From NCBI GenBank assembly GCA_002280475.1, contig NCEB01000008.1:53165-117164 (forward strand): a stretch of 64,000 nt of DNA, read 5' to 3'. Positions 51,033 through 59,234 of this stretch are shown here, piece after piece (position 1 is the first letter of the stretch; every line of letters starts with the position of its first letter). A program made the translations under genes and the position numbers. A model generated the notes under the pieces. The model was not told the DNA's origin. It saw nothing but the letters and a program-made list of their open reading frames with translations, and searched no databases. Source of the stretch: Brevundimonas subvibrioides (GTDB lineage: Bacteria > Pseudomonadota > Alphaproteobacteria > Caulobacterales > Caulobacteraceae).

Positions 51033-52199
51033 ATGGACCGCCTTTCCGACCGGACCCGCCTGATCGCCGCCGCCACCCGGCGCGGTGGCGGCCGCCGCCC
51101 GGTCAATCCGCCGATCGAGCGCGCCTCGACCCTGCTTTCCGACCGGATCGGCGACATGCGCGACGACAGCCTCGGCCCCGTCTACGGGATCGAGGGCACG
51201 GCCTCGCAGGCGGCGCTGCGGGCGGCCGTCGCCGATCTGGAGGATGCCGAGAACTGCTGGCTGACGCCGTCGGGGCTGTCCGCCGTCACGGTGCCGATCC
51301 TGGCCCTGACGCGACCGGGCGACGAGGTGCTGACGACCGACGCCCTCTATGGCCCGGTGCGACGCTTCCTGACGCGCCATCTGGCGGCGCGTGGGGTGGC
51401 GACACGGTTTCACGCGCCCGACGCCACGGTCGAACAGATCATGGCGACGGCGACCGAGCGGACCAGGCTGATCCTGATGGAATCGCCCGCCTCGCTGACG
51501 TTCGAGATGATCGACGTCCCTGCCCTGGCCACCGCCGCTCGGGCACGGGGGGTCGTCACCGTCATGGACAACACCTGGGCTGCGGGTCTGGCGTTCAAGC
51601 CGCTGGGCCATGGCGTCGACGTCAGTACGCAGGCCCTGACCAAATACGCCGGCGGCCATTCGGACCTGCTGCTGGGCTCGATCTGCGCCTCGGACCCTGC
51701 GGTGTCCAGGCGGCTGGCGGACACGATCGAGGACCTGGGCCTGTGCGTCTCGCCTGACGACGCCTGGCTGGCGCTACGGGGATTCCGGACGCTGCCTCTG
51801 CGCTACGCCGAACAGGCGCGGTCGGCGCTCAAGGTCGCCGTGTGGCTGGCCGGCCGCCCGGAGGTGGCCCGGGTGCTGCACCCTGCCCTGCCCGGTGATC
51901 CCGGCCACGCCCTGTGGGCCCGCGACTATTCCGGTGCGGCCTCGATCCTCGGCGTGGTCATGCGCGGCGGTGACGCAGCCGGGGCCGAGGCCTTCCTCGA
52001 GGCCCTGACCCTGTTCGGCCTCGGCTATTCATGGGGCGGGTTCGAGAGCCTGGCCACGCATGAGACGCCTCAGTTGGCGTTCCGCCGCTCGCCGCCCGCG
52101 CTGGAGGGCCCGCTGCTGCGCCTGCACGTCGGGCTGGAGGAGCCCGCCGACCTGATCGCTGATCTGGCCGACGGACTGAAGGCGCTGCGGTCCGTCTAG
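51033..52199 (+). CDS. metC: cystathionine beta-lyase (Cys/Met metabolism PLP enzyme)
   Basis: A 388-residue fold-type I PLP enzyme cleaving cystathionine to homocysteine, pyruvate and ammonia. NPPIERASTLL, YGIEGTASQAALRAAVADLE, WLTPSGLSAVTVPILAL, the MDNTWAAGLAFKPL aspartate strand and the Schiff-base lysine in QALTKYAGGHSDLLLG mark the family. GGAG lies 7 nt before ATG 51033; a TTG at 51000 is an alternative. A gamma-synthase role is less likely given the overall pattern, but cannot be fully excluded. It ends in a CTAG shared with the next gene's stop. Confidence 0.92.
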   Translation: MDRLSDRTRLIAAATRRGGGRRPVNPPIERASTLLSDRIGDMRDDSLGPVYGIEGTASQAALRAAVADLEDAENCWLTPSGLSAVTVPILALTRPGDEVLTTDALYGPVRRFLTRHLAARGVATRFHAPDATVEQIMATATERTRLILMESPASLTFEMIDVPALATAARARGVVTVMDNTWAAGLAFKPLGHGVDVSTQALTKYAGGHSDLLLGSICASDPAVSRRLADTIEDLGLCVSPDDAWLALRGFRTLPLRYAEQARSALKVAVWLAGRPEVARVLHPALPGDPGHALWARDYSGAASILGVVMRGGDAAGAEAFLEALTLFGLGYSWGGFESLATHETPQLAFRRSPPALEGPLLRLHVGLEEPADLIADLADGLKALRSV

Positions 52200-52528
52200 A
52201 TCGACATGCCCGAAGCGGCGAACAAGGCCGCGAACAGACCCAGCCAGGCGAAGGGCGCCGCGACGGCCGTCCAGGCTCGGCGGTCCCGCCTCTCTCCCCA
52301 GGCCATCCACCCCAGTACCGGTCCCCCGACGATGACGAGCGGGAAGGTCACGGCCACAATCACGAAGGCCGAGACCCAGAGGATGTTCCCCTGCGCCACG
52401 GCCATCGGAGACATGACCGCCATGCCGAGCGCCGGCAGCACGGCCAGAACGGCGGCGACCGTCTCGATCACGAGTACGACGAGTAGGAGCCGACTGCGGG
52501 CGGGACGAGGCGATTCGGTCAAGCTCAT
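52196..52528 (-). CDS. hypothetical four-helix membrane protein
   Basis: A 110-residue protein with four hydrophobic segments (about 14-35, 36-47, 50-73 and 88-107) separated by a basic cytoplasmic loop (WGERRDRRAW). I do not recognise a family. The stop codon lies in the palindrome CTAG that also ends metC on the other strand. Small size and lack of conserved polar motifs leave function open. Confidence 0.65.
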   Translation of the reverse strand: MSLTESPRPARSRLLLVVLVIETVAAVLAVLPALGMAVMSPMAVAQGNILWVSAFVIVAVTFPLVIVGGPVLGWMAWGERRDRRAWTAVAAPFAWLGLFAALFAASGMSI

Positions 52529-52607
52529 GCGCCGACTCCAACAGTTTTACGGTGAAGCTATCGCGAGAACCCTATGATCGCCAAGCGACGTCGCGACGTT
52601 CGCGGCC

Positions 52608-52684
52608 TGGCGCGCCCAGCAGGACTCGAACCTGCAACCGTCCGCTTAGAAGGCGGGTGCTCTATCCGGTTGAGCTATGGGCGC
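52608..52684 (-). tRNA. tRNA-Arg (anticodon UCU)
   Basis: Read on the minus strand it folds as a full cloverleaf: acceptor GCGCCCA/TGGGCGC, D-arm GCTC/GAGC, anticodon loop CTTCTAA with anticodon TCT, T-arm GCAGG-TTCGAGT-CCTGC, discriminator G and an encoded CCA (52608-52610). The first base pair of the anticodon stem is a C-A mismatch, which is unusual but tolerable. It decodes AGA, a rare codon in this GC-rich genome. Confidence 0.95.
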
Positions 52685-52722
52685 GGACAGCGCGTGAGCG
52701 TTAGCCGCAAACGCCCCTGCGG

Positions 52723-52756
52723 CTCAAGCAGAGAGCGACCGCGTCGCGAGCGGTAG
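52723..52756 (-). repeat. 3'-end repeat, copy C (after the complex I subunit gene)
   Basis: A 34-nt sequence differing at 3 positions from the copy at 20026-20059, with the GCGAC-CGC-GTCGC hairpin core. It begins 13 nt after the stop of the minus-strand complex I subunit gene. A partial, decayed copy of its 3' half (GCGTGAGCGTTAG) is visible about 30 nt further left, towards the tRNA. Confidence 0.65.
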
Positions 52757-52769
52757 CCGCCCTAACAGA

Positions 52770-53075
52770 TTAATGCGTCCAGGGCTGCTTGCGGTTGGTG
52801 GCGAAGTTGTCTGCGTAGGCCTTGAGGATCACCGGCGGCTCCTGCGGCTCGTGCAGGCGGAAAGCGATGCCGTGACGCTCGGCATAGGCGACGGCCTCCT
52901 CCTTGGTCTCGAAGGACAGCCGCACCTGACCGTTCATGTCCGACGAGGACGTCCAGCCCATCAGGGGGTCGATGGTCCGCGCCGAGGCCGGCTCGAACTC
53001 CAGACGCCAGTCCTTGGTCTTGGCCTTGCCGGACTGCATGGCGGTCTTGGCGGGGCGATAGATGCGGGCGAACAT
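52770..53075 (-). CDS. ETC complex I subunit (NDUFS4-like)
   Basis: A 101-residue protein matching the alphaproteobacterial and mitochondrial accessory subunit of NADH:quinone oxidoreductase. MFARIYRPAKTAMQSGKAKTKDWRLEFEP and the WTSSSDMNGQVRLSFETKEEAVAYAERHGIAFRLHEP core are diagnostic. It stabilises the N-module of complex I on the cytoplasmic side. It is a single gene, away from the nuo operon. Confidence 0.94.
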   Translation of the reverse strand: MFARIYRPAKTAMQSGKAKTKDWRLEFEPASARTIDPLMGWTSSSDMNGQVRLSFETKEEAVAYAERHGIAFRLHEPQEPPVILKAYADNFATNRKQPWTH

Positions 53076-53150
53076 GGGCGGTCTCGGTCTTTGGGTCGGT
53101 GTGGGCGGACTTATAGCCGGTCGGCCCCCGGCGTCGAGGGCCGCCCTGCC

Positions 53151-54290
53151 CTATTGCCGCATCATCTCCCGCGCCGTGATGACCCGCATGATCTCGTTGG
53201 TGCCTTCCAGGATGCGGTGGACACGCAGGTCACGGACGATGCGCTCCAGCGGATAGTCCTTCAGATAGCCGTAGCCGCCGTGCAACTGTAGAGCCTCGTC
53301 GGCGATCTGGAAGCAGGCGTCGGTGGCCAGCCGCTTGGCCATGGCGCACCATTTGGTCTTCTCCGGATGGCTCGTGTCGATGGCCCAGGCCCCACGCATA
53401 ACCATCAGCCGCGCCGCCTCCAGCTGGGTCGCCATATCCGCCAGCTTGAACTGGATGTTCTGGAACTGATCCAGAGACTTGCCGAACTGTTTTCGCGTCG
53501 CGACATAGGCCTGCGCCGTCTCCAGCGCCAGCCGCGCCCCGCCCAGCGAACAGGCCGCGATGTTCAGCCGCCCGCCGTCCAGCCCCATCATCGCATAGCG
53601 GAAGCCGTCACCCTCCTTGCCTAGCAGATTGGCGGCCGGCACGCGGCAATCGTCGAACGACACGACCGCCGTGGGCTGGCTGTTCCAGCCCATCTTTTTC
53701 TCCTGGGCTCCAAAGCTGAGGCCCGCCGTGTCCTTCTCGACCACGAAGGCCGAGATGCCCTTGGGGCCCGCTTCGCCTGTTCGCGCCATCACGACATAGA
53801 CGTCGCTGGTCCCCGCGCCGGAGATGAAGGCCTTGGACCCGTTCAGCACGAAGTGATCGCCGTCGCGGGTCGCCGAGGTCCGCATCGCCGCCGCATCGGA
53901 GCCCGAGCCCGGCTCGGTCAGGCAGTACGACGCGATCAGTTCCATCGTCGCCAGCCGCGGCACATACCGCCCGCGCAGATCGTCCGACCCGAAGCGGTCG
54001 ATCATCCAGGTCGCCATGTTGTGGATCGAGATGAAGGCGGCGGTCGAGACGTCGCCGCGCGACAGCTCCTCGAAGATCACCGCCGCCTCGACCCGGCCCA
54101 GAGCCATGCCGCCGTGCTCCTCGCCCGCATAGATGGCAGCGAAACCGGTCTCGGCGGCGCGGCGCATGACGTCGACCGGGAAATGCTTGGTCTCGTCCCA
54201 CTCGGCGGAATGGGGCGCGAGCTCGGCGTCGGCGAAGGCGCGCGCCGCGTCCTGAATGGCGCGCTGGTCGTCGGTGAGGGCGAAATCCAT
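53151..54290 (-). CDS. acyl-CoA dehydrogenase (isobutyryl-CoA dehydrogenase-like)
   Basis: A 379-residue FAD enzyme introducing an alpha-beta double bond into an acyl-CoA. CLTEPGSGSDAAAMRTSATRDGDHFVLNGSKAFISGAG and GGYGYLKDYPLERIVRDLRVHRILEGTNEIMR, with the catalytic base Glu, identify the family; the length and the HNMATWMIDRFG segment favour the ACAD8/valine-catabolism branch. AGGAG precedes ATG 54290. It stands alone here, so the substrate assignment rests on similarity only. Confidence 0.88.
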   Translation of the reverse strand: MDFALTDDQRAIQDAARAFADAELAPHSAEWDETKHFPVDVMRRAAETGFAAIYAGEEHGGMALGRVEAAVIFEELSRGDVSTAAFISIHNMATWMIDRFGSDDLRGRYVPRLATMELIASYCLTEPGSGSDAAAMRTSATRDGDHFVLNGSKAFISGAGTSDVYVVMARTGEAGPKGISAFVVEKDTAGLSFGAQEKKMGWNSQPTAVVSFDDCRVPAANLLGKEGDGFRYAMMGLDGGRLNIAACSLGGARLALETAQAYVATRKQFGKSLDQFQNIQFKLADMATQLEAARLMVMRGAWAIDTSHPEKTKWCAMAKRLATDACFQIADEALQLHGGYGYLKDYPLERIVRDLRVHRILEGTNEIMRVITAREMMRQ

Positions 54291-54352
54291 GGGGTCTCCT
54301 GTCGTCTGGCGCGGTGTCTAGACCGATCCCCCGGCGATGGGGAGCGGCCGCG

Positions 54353-54400
54353 TTGCCGCTTGCAACCACCTGTTCTATATTCAGGCCCTGTTTCTAGAAA
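54353..54400 (+). promoter_or_regulatory. putative vapBC promoter and palindromic operator
   Basis: TTGCCG (54353-54358) and TATATT (54376-54381) are separated by 17 nt, a fair match to a sigma-70-type promoter. The perfect palindrome TTTCTAGAAA (54391-54400) lies just downstream, 4 nt before the vapB ATG. VapB antitoxins repress their own promoter by binding such palindromes, so this is a good operator candidate. The assignment is by inspection only. Confidence 0.5.
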
Positions 54401-54404
54401 GGGT

Positions 54405-54668
54405 ATGGCTATGGCGCTCAGCCTGAAAGATCCCGAGACTGATGCGCTGGCGCGTCGGATCGCCAAGCTGACCGGCGAAAGCCTGACGGAAGCGGTACGA
54501 ACCTCTCTCAGCGAACGGCTGATGCGCGAGGAAGTGAAGCGCGGCCGACCGGCCGATCTCGAAATGCGCATCGAGGAGATCGCAAAGCGGTTCTCTGCCT
54601 TGCCGATCCTCGACGACCGGACCCCGGACGAGATCATCGGCTACGATGAAAATGGCTTGCCCACCTGA
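54405..54668 (+). CDS. vapB: VapB-type antitoxin
   Basis: An 87-residue antitoxin with an N-terminal ribbon-helix-helix type DNA-binding region (MALSLKDPETDALARRIAKLTGESLTEAVRTSLSERL) and a C-terminal toxin-wrapping tail ending in DEIIGYDENGLPT. This is the PSK/Rv0623-like VapB subfamily. It neutralises the adjacent VapC and represses the operon. The ATG at 54405 is used; a second ATG two codons later is possible. Its stop overlaps the toxin start (TGATG). Confidence 0.92.
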   Translation: MAMALSLKDPETDALARRIAKLTGESLTEAVRTSLSERLMREEVKRGRPADLEMRIEEIAKRFSALPILDDRTPDEIIGYDENGLPT

Positions 54669-55057
54669 TGATCGTCGACAGCTCAGCGCTCCTTGCCATC
54701 CTGCAGTTCGAGGCAGAGCACGTTCCTTTCCGACACGCCATCGCTCGGGCTTCGACACGGTTGGTGAGTGCGACGACCCTTCTGGAGACCTCGATGGTCA
54801 TCCTCGGCCGCCAGCAGGAACAGGGGATAGCAGAGCTAGACGACCTCATCGCGTCATCCGACATCTGGATCGTCCCCTTCGACGCTCGACACGCCAGCCT
54901 CGCCCTCGACGCCTTTCGCCGGTACGGCAAGGGCCGCCATCGCGCCGGGCTGAACATGGGCGATTGCTTCTCCTATGCCCTGGCCAAGGCCACCGGGCTG
55001 CCATTGCTCTTCAAGGGCGACGACTTCGTTCACACCGACGTGAAGCCTGCGGTATAG
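54668..55057 (+). CDS. vapC: VapC-type PIN-domain ribonuclease toxin
   Basis: A 129-residue PIN nuclease. The acidic metal-binding residues are seen in MIVDSSALLAIL (Asp4), TTLLETSMVILGR (Glu40), and GLNMGDCFSYALAKATG followed by LLFKGDDFVHTD (Asp near 98 and 116-117). VapC toxins cleave tRNA or rRNA when freed from VapB. The catalytic set appears complete. The gene is translationally coupled to vapB and ends 8 nt before hemB. Confidence 0.94.
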   Translation: MIVDSSALLAILQFEAEHVPFRHAIARASTRLVSATTLLETSMVILGRQQEQGIAELDDLIASSDIWIVPFDARHASLALDAFRRYGKGRHRAGLNMGDCFSYALAKATGLPLLFKGDDFVHTDVKPAV

Positions 55058-55065
55058 CGGACGTC

Positions 55066-56070
55066 ATGACCGCACCCTTCGCCCCCGCCCCCTATCCCCT
55101 CGCCCGTCCTCGCCGGCTGAGGTCCAGCCCCTGGGTTCGGCGCATGGTGGCAGAGACGACGTTGAGCCCCTCGGACCTGATCTGGCCGCTGATCGTGCAC
55201 GACGGAGCCGAGGACCGGGTGCCGGTGCCGTCCATGCCCGGCGTGTTCCGCCTGTCACCGAAAGCCGCGGCCGAGGCGGCGAAGGAGGCGCACGGCCTGG
55301 GCATTCCAATGGTCGGCCTGTTCCCCAACGTCGATCCGTCCATGAAGGACACGGTCGGCACCGGCGCCACCGATCCCGACGGCCTGGTCCCGGAGTGCAT
55401 CCGGGCCATCAAGGACGCCGTGCCCGACATCGGCGTCATGACCGACGTGGCGCTGGACTGTTACACCGACCACGGCCACGATGGCGTGCTGCAGGATGGC
55501 CGTATCGTCAACGATCCGACGCTGGAACGCCTGGCCGAACAGGCCTTCATCCATGCCCACGCCGGGGCCAATGTGGTGGCCCCCTCGGACATGATGGACG
55601 GCCGCGTCCAGGCCATCCGCGAGGCGCTGGAGGCCAACGGCTTCCAGGACACGCTGATCCTGTCCTACGCCGCCAAATACGCCTCGGCCTTCTACGGGCC
55701 CTATCGCGACGCCGTCGGCTCGGCCAGGCAACTGAGCGGCGACAAGAAGACCTATCAGATGGACTACGCCAACACCGACGAGGCGCTGCGCGAGGTCGCC
55801 ATGGACATCGCCGAGGGCGCGGACATGGTGATGGTCAAGCCGGGGATGCCCTATCTCGACATCGTCCGGCGCGTCTCCGAGACGTTCAAGGTGCCGACGC
55901 TGGCCTATCAGGTGTCGGGCGAGTACGCGATGATGAAGGCCTCGATCGCCAACGGCTGGCTGGACGAGGACCGCGCCATTCTGGAGACGCTGCACGGCTT
56001 CAAGCGAGCAGGCTGCGCGGGCGTTCTGACCTATTTCGCGCCCCAGGCCGCGCGCCTTCTCGGCGCTTGA
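55066..56070 (+). CDS. hemB: delta-aminolevulinic acid dehydratase (porphobilinogen synthase), Mg-type
   Basis: Condenses two 5-aminolevulinate molecules into porphobilinogen for haem. The 334-residue barrel has the Schiff-base lysine regions SYAAKYASAFYGPYRDA and MVMVKPGMPYLDIVRR. The metal loop reads DVALDCYTDHGHDG, where zinc enzymes have a cysteine triad; Asp at these positions marks the magnesium/alkali-metal class common in alphaproteobacteria. The ATG is at 55066. It lies 8 nt after vapC and 2 nt before the methyltransferase. Confidence 0.97.
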   Translation: MTAPFAPAPYPLARPRRLRSSPWVRRMVAETTLSPSDLIWPLIVHDGAEDRVPVPSMPGVFRLSPKAAAEAAKEAHGLGIPMVGLFPNVDPSMKDTVGTGATDPDGLVPECIRAIKDAVPDIGVMTDVALDCYTDHGHDGVLQDGRIVNDPTLERLAEQAFIHAHAGANVVAPSDMMDGRVQAIREALEANGFQDTLILSYAAKYASAFYGPYRDAVGSARQLSGDKKTYQMDYANTDEALREVAMDIAEGADMVMVKPGMPYLDIVRRVSETFKVPTLAYQVSGEYAMMKASIANGWLDEDRAILETLHGFKRAGCAGVLTYFAPQAARLLGA

Positions 56071-56072
56071 GC

Positions 56073-57269
56073 ATGACCGCGCCGCTGGACTTCGACCGGA
56101 TCGACCCGGTCTATCGCGCCTGGGCTGACGACTACCTGCGGCTGTCGGGCTTCGACCCTTCGGCATTTCTCGCCGTGGCCCAGCCGGCCGAGGACGAGAT
56201 GTTCTTCAAGGCCCTGCTGCCCAATTTCGAGGGGGACCGGGGGATCGGCGCGTTCAAATTCGTCGAGGCGACGATGCGCCACTACGAGGCGCTGCGGCAG
56301 ATCGTCGACCAGAGCTTCGGCGGGTTCAATGAGGTCGGGAGCCTTCTGGATTTCGCTTCTGGATACGGCCGTCTGACGCGCGCCCTGCTGCAACGCATGC
56401 CGGCCGAGCGGATCTGGGTGTCGGACATCTATGCCGAGGCGATCGACTGGCAGGTCCGCAACTTCGGGGTCAACGGCTTCGCCTCCGTGCCCGATCCGGC
56501 GGCCCTCGCGCACGACGGAAAGCACGACGTCATCTTCGTCGGATCGCTGTTCTCGCATCTGCCGGCCGACCTGTTCCGGGCCTGGCTGGCGCGGCTGCAC
56601 GGCATGCTGACGCCCGGCGGCGTGCTGGCCTTCAGCGTCCACGACCAGTCGATCCTGCCCTCGGCAGAGGCGATGGACGAGAGCGGCATCCGCTTCTTTC
56701 CGTGGAGCGAAAGCGGCAGTCTGGACCCGGCCATCTACGGCATGACCTATGTCACCGAGGCCTTCGTCGCCGAGGCCATCGGCGATGTTGGCCCCGAGGC
56801 GTCGCCTTCGTGGCGGGTGTTCCACAAGGGGCTGTACGAGAACCAGGCCCTGTATGTCGTCGGCGGGTCCGACCGCGATCTGTCCGACCTGTCGGTCGCG
56901 AGCCCGCCGATGGGCGGCTTCGAGCGGGCGACCCTGTTGACCGATGGCTCGGTCGAGTTCTCCGGCTGGGCCATCGAGCGGACTCCTGGCCAGACGCTGG
57001 CGCTGGCGGTTCACGTCGACGACCGCCCCGTTCGCATGGCCGAGGCGATGGACGACCGTCCCGATGTTCAGCCGATGTTTCCGGCCTCGCCTATGCCGCC
57101 GTTCGCCTGGCGGTTCCGCCTCGGGCGGGCCGATGCGGACACCGACAGCGCGATTCGCCTGACCTTGCGAAGCACCTCGGGGCTCGAGACCCATGCCTTT
57201 GCCCGCATGCCGTCCGACCCCGCCCTTACCTATTCCGGCTGGTCACGGCGATCGTTGCCGCCGCTCTGA
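56073..57269 (+). CDS. class I SAM-dependent methyltransferase with a C-terminal beta-rich domain
   Basis: A 398-residue protein. The methyltransferase fold occupies about 85-220: motif I SLLDFASGYGRLTRALL, acidic motif WVSDIYAEAIDW, and HDVIFVGSLFSHLPADLF, then GGVLAFSVHD. A C-terminal part (about 275-398), with GSVEFSGWAIERTPGQTLALAVHVDDRPV, looks like a beta-sandwich of the kind fused to glycan-modifying methyltransferases. The substrate is unknown; a surface-polysaccharide role is a guess from that domain. The start ATG 56073 nearly overlaps hemB. Confidence 0.78.
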   Translation: MTAPLDFDRIDPVYRAWADDYLRLSGFDPSAFLAVAQPAEDEMFFKALLPNFEGDRGIGAFKFVEATMRHYEALRQIVDQSFGGFNEVGSLLDFASGYGRLTRALLQRMPAERIWVSDIYAEAIDWQVRNFGVNGFASVPDPAALAHDGKHDVIFVGSLFSHLPADLFRAWLARLHGMLTPGGVLAFSVHDQSILPSAEAMDESGIRFFPWSESGSLDPAIYGMTYVTEAFVAEAIGDVGPEASPSWRVFHKGLYENQALYVVGGSDRDLSDLSVASPPMGGFERATLLTDGSVEFSGWAIERTPGQTLALAVHVDDRPVRMAEAMDDRPDVQPMFPASPMPPFAWRFRLGRADADTDSAIRLTLRSTSGLETHAFARMPSDPALTYSGWSRRSLPPL

Positions 57270-57307
57270 GGATCGCTGGGCCCGACGCTATCCCGCCTGG
57301 GCCTCGA

Positions 57308-58471
57308 TCAGTCCCGGATGAAGTGCGGAACGAAGCGCGAGGTGTTGCGGGTGATCCGTCCCGGATCCTCGCGCAGAGCGATGCCAGCCGGGGCGTCGCC
57401 GACCACCCATGATCCGACGATGACGTGCTGGCCGTCGAACCTGGGCGGGGTGTGAAGCGCCTGGCGGATATGGCGGCCCCCGCCGTATCCCCCATCCTCG
57501 CCCTCCTCGCGATTAGGTCCCTCGACGATCGAGATGTTGGCACCCTCGCGCGAGAACAGGGGCTTACGGACATAGTTCGCGCCCAGAGCCGTCTGGCCCT
57601 CATCCGTCTCGAAGAAGGACGGCAACAGGTTCGGGTGGCCCGGATGACGCTCCCACAGAAGTGGCAGCAGCCCCTTATTGGACAGGATCGCCTTCCAGGC
57701 GGGCTCCAGCACCGTGACGTCGGCGTGCGGCAGCGGGCGCGCATAATCGTCGCGCAGCATCTGCTCCCACGGATAGAGTTTGAACATCGCCTGGATCAGC
57801 CAGTTCTCGTCATCGACGAAGCGGCCGTCCGCGTTCAGACCGATCTCGCCCAGCGCGACGAACCGGGGGTCCAGCCCCGCCTGTCGGGCGAGGTCCTCCA
57901 GAAACCGCACCGTCTGCCGATCCTCGACAAAGTCGGGATCCGAGGTGAAGTGGACGAAGCCGCCATCCGGAAAGATCTCCCTGAACCGCTGGACCAGCGC
58001 CTCGTGCAGGCTGTTGAACTGGTCGGCATCGGCCGGCAGGACCCCGGCCGCGATCTGGTCCTCGAGCCACAGCCACTGAAACACCGCCGTCTCGAACACG
58101 CTGGTCGGGGTGTCGGCGTTGTATTCATACAGCTTCGCCGGCCCCGTGCCGTCATAGGCGAAATCGAAGCGCCCATAGAGCGAAGGGTCCCCGCGTCGCC
58201 AGCTGTCGGCGACATAGTCCCTCAGCGGTTCCGGGATTTCGAGCTGGGCCATGAGCCGGTCCGACCCCACGACCTCGTCCACCAGATCGAGGCACAGACC
58301 GTGCAGTTCCGCGGTCGGCGCTTCGATGCCGTCCTCGATCTGCGCGAGGGTGAAGGCATAGGCGACGCTCTCGTCCCAATAGGTCTTGCCGTCGTCATGG
58401 TGCCAGACGAAGCCCACGGCCTCGGCCCGGGCGGGCCAGTCGGGCCGGGGCGTCAGGCTGAGGCGTTCCAT
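57308..58471 (-). CDS. glutathionylspermidine synthase-like ATP-grasp ligase (YjfC/YgiC family)
   Basis: A 387-residue ATP-grasp amide ligase. RRGDPSLYGRFDFAYDGTGPAKLYEYNADTPTSVFETAVFQWLWLED carries substrate-binding and metal residues, and LEPAWKAILSNKGLLPLLWERHPGHPNLLPSFFE and YVRKPLFSREGANISI are the C-terminal ATP-grasp signature. E. coli YgiC and YjfC lack the amidase half of true glutathionylspermidine synthase and their product is not known; the same holds here. It is the third gene of the leftward half of the Yjf module, 4 nt after pspA. Confidence 0.9.
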   Translation of the reverse strand: MERLSLTPRPDWPARAEAVGFVWHHDDGKTYWDESVAYAFTLAQIEDGIEAPTAELHGLCLDLVDEVVGSDRLMAQLEIPEPLRDYVADSWRRGDPSLYGRFDFAYDGTGPAKLYEYNADTPTSVFETAVFQWLWLEDQIAAGVLPADADQFNSLHEALVQRFREIFPDGGFVHFTSDPDFVEDRQTVRFLEDLARQAGLDPRFVALGEIGLNADGRFVDDENWLIQAMFKLYPWEQMLRDDYARPLPHADVTVLEPAWKAILSNKGLLPLLWERHPGHPNLLPSFFETDEGQTALGANYVRKPLFSREGANISIVEGPNREEGEDGGYGGGRHIRQALHTPPRFDGQHVIVGSWVVGDAPAGIALREDPGRITRNTSRFVPHFIRD

Positions 58472-58475
58472 GACC

Positions 58476-59219
58476 TCAGGCCGGGTCCTTGGACGCCGGA
58501 ACCGACTGGCCGATCATCGGCGTCACCACCTTGACGTCCTGCGCCGTCAGCCGCGCCAGGACGTCATCGGCCGAGGCATGGCCGGGCAGGATGCCGGCGT
58601 CGCGCAGCTTGGCGTCCAGATCGGCGCCCGACCGGCGGTCCTCCAGCTCCTGGCCCACGCGCAGGCGTTCTTCCTGTACCGCCTGGCGCTGCTTGATCCG
58701 CTGCAGGCTCTCGGCGGCAGAACCGATGCGCGAATGGGCCCCCTGGGACTGGAGCGCGACCGAGGTCTGGGCCTTCTGGACGGAATCGTTGACCTTCACG
58801 ATGTCGATCTCGCGCCGCAGCGTCTCGATCTTCTGGTCGGTCTGGGCGATGGCCTGACGCAGCCGGGCCTCGGCCTCCTTCATGCCCTCGATCAAGGGTC
58901 CGCGCGTGCCGATCTCGGTCTCCAGCTCGGCGATGCGGCCGGCGACCTCTCGGGCCAGGTCGGCCTTGCCCTGGGACATGGCGGCCCGGGCCGAGCTTTC
59001 GTATTTGGCGATCTGCTCGCCGAAGCTCTTCATCTCGTTTTCGGCCATGCGGCGGCGCGCGACCAGGCCGGCGAGATCGTCGCGGGCCTTGCCCTGGGCG
59101 GTGTCGGCGTCGCGGATTTCCTGATCCAGGATCTTCAGCGCATTGGCGTCGACGACGGCCTGGCCGGCGTCATGGGCGGTGCCGCGGAACAGGGCGGACA
59201 ATTTGGCGAGCATGGACAT
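58476..59219 (-). CDS. PspA/IM30 family protein (YjfJ type)
   Basis: A 247-residue mainly helical ESCRT-III-like protein that coats the inner face of the membrane. Long coiled coils run from about 20 to 200 (DANALKILDQEIRDADTAQ, RRRMAENEMKSFGEQIAKYES, and so on). The C-terminal extension past 215 (DDVLARLTAQDVKVVTPM) is typical of the YjfJ branch rather than classical PspA. It lies between the DUF2170 gene and the ATP-grasp ligase. A membrane-protective role is inferred from the family. Confidence 0.9.
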   Translation of the reverse strand: MSMLAKLSALFRGTAHDAGQAVVDANALKILDQEIRDADTAQGKARDDLAGLVARRRMAENEMKSFGEQIAKYESSARAAMSQGKADLAREVAGRIAELETEIGTRGPLIEGMKEAEARLRQAIAQTDQKIETLRREIDIVKVNDSVQKAQTSVALQSQGAHSRIGSAAESLQRIKQRQAVQEERLRVGQELEDRRSGADLDAKLRDAGILPGHASADDVLARLTAQDVKVVTPMIGQSVPASKDPA

Positions 59220-59234
59220 ACGGTCTCTCCCGGA

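Noticed and set aside
54646..55065. Upstream extension of the hemB frame across vapC
   Set aside because: The upstream part overlaps vapC in another frame with antitoxin/toxin features; HemB homology begins at ATG 55066.
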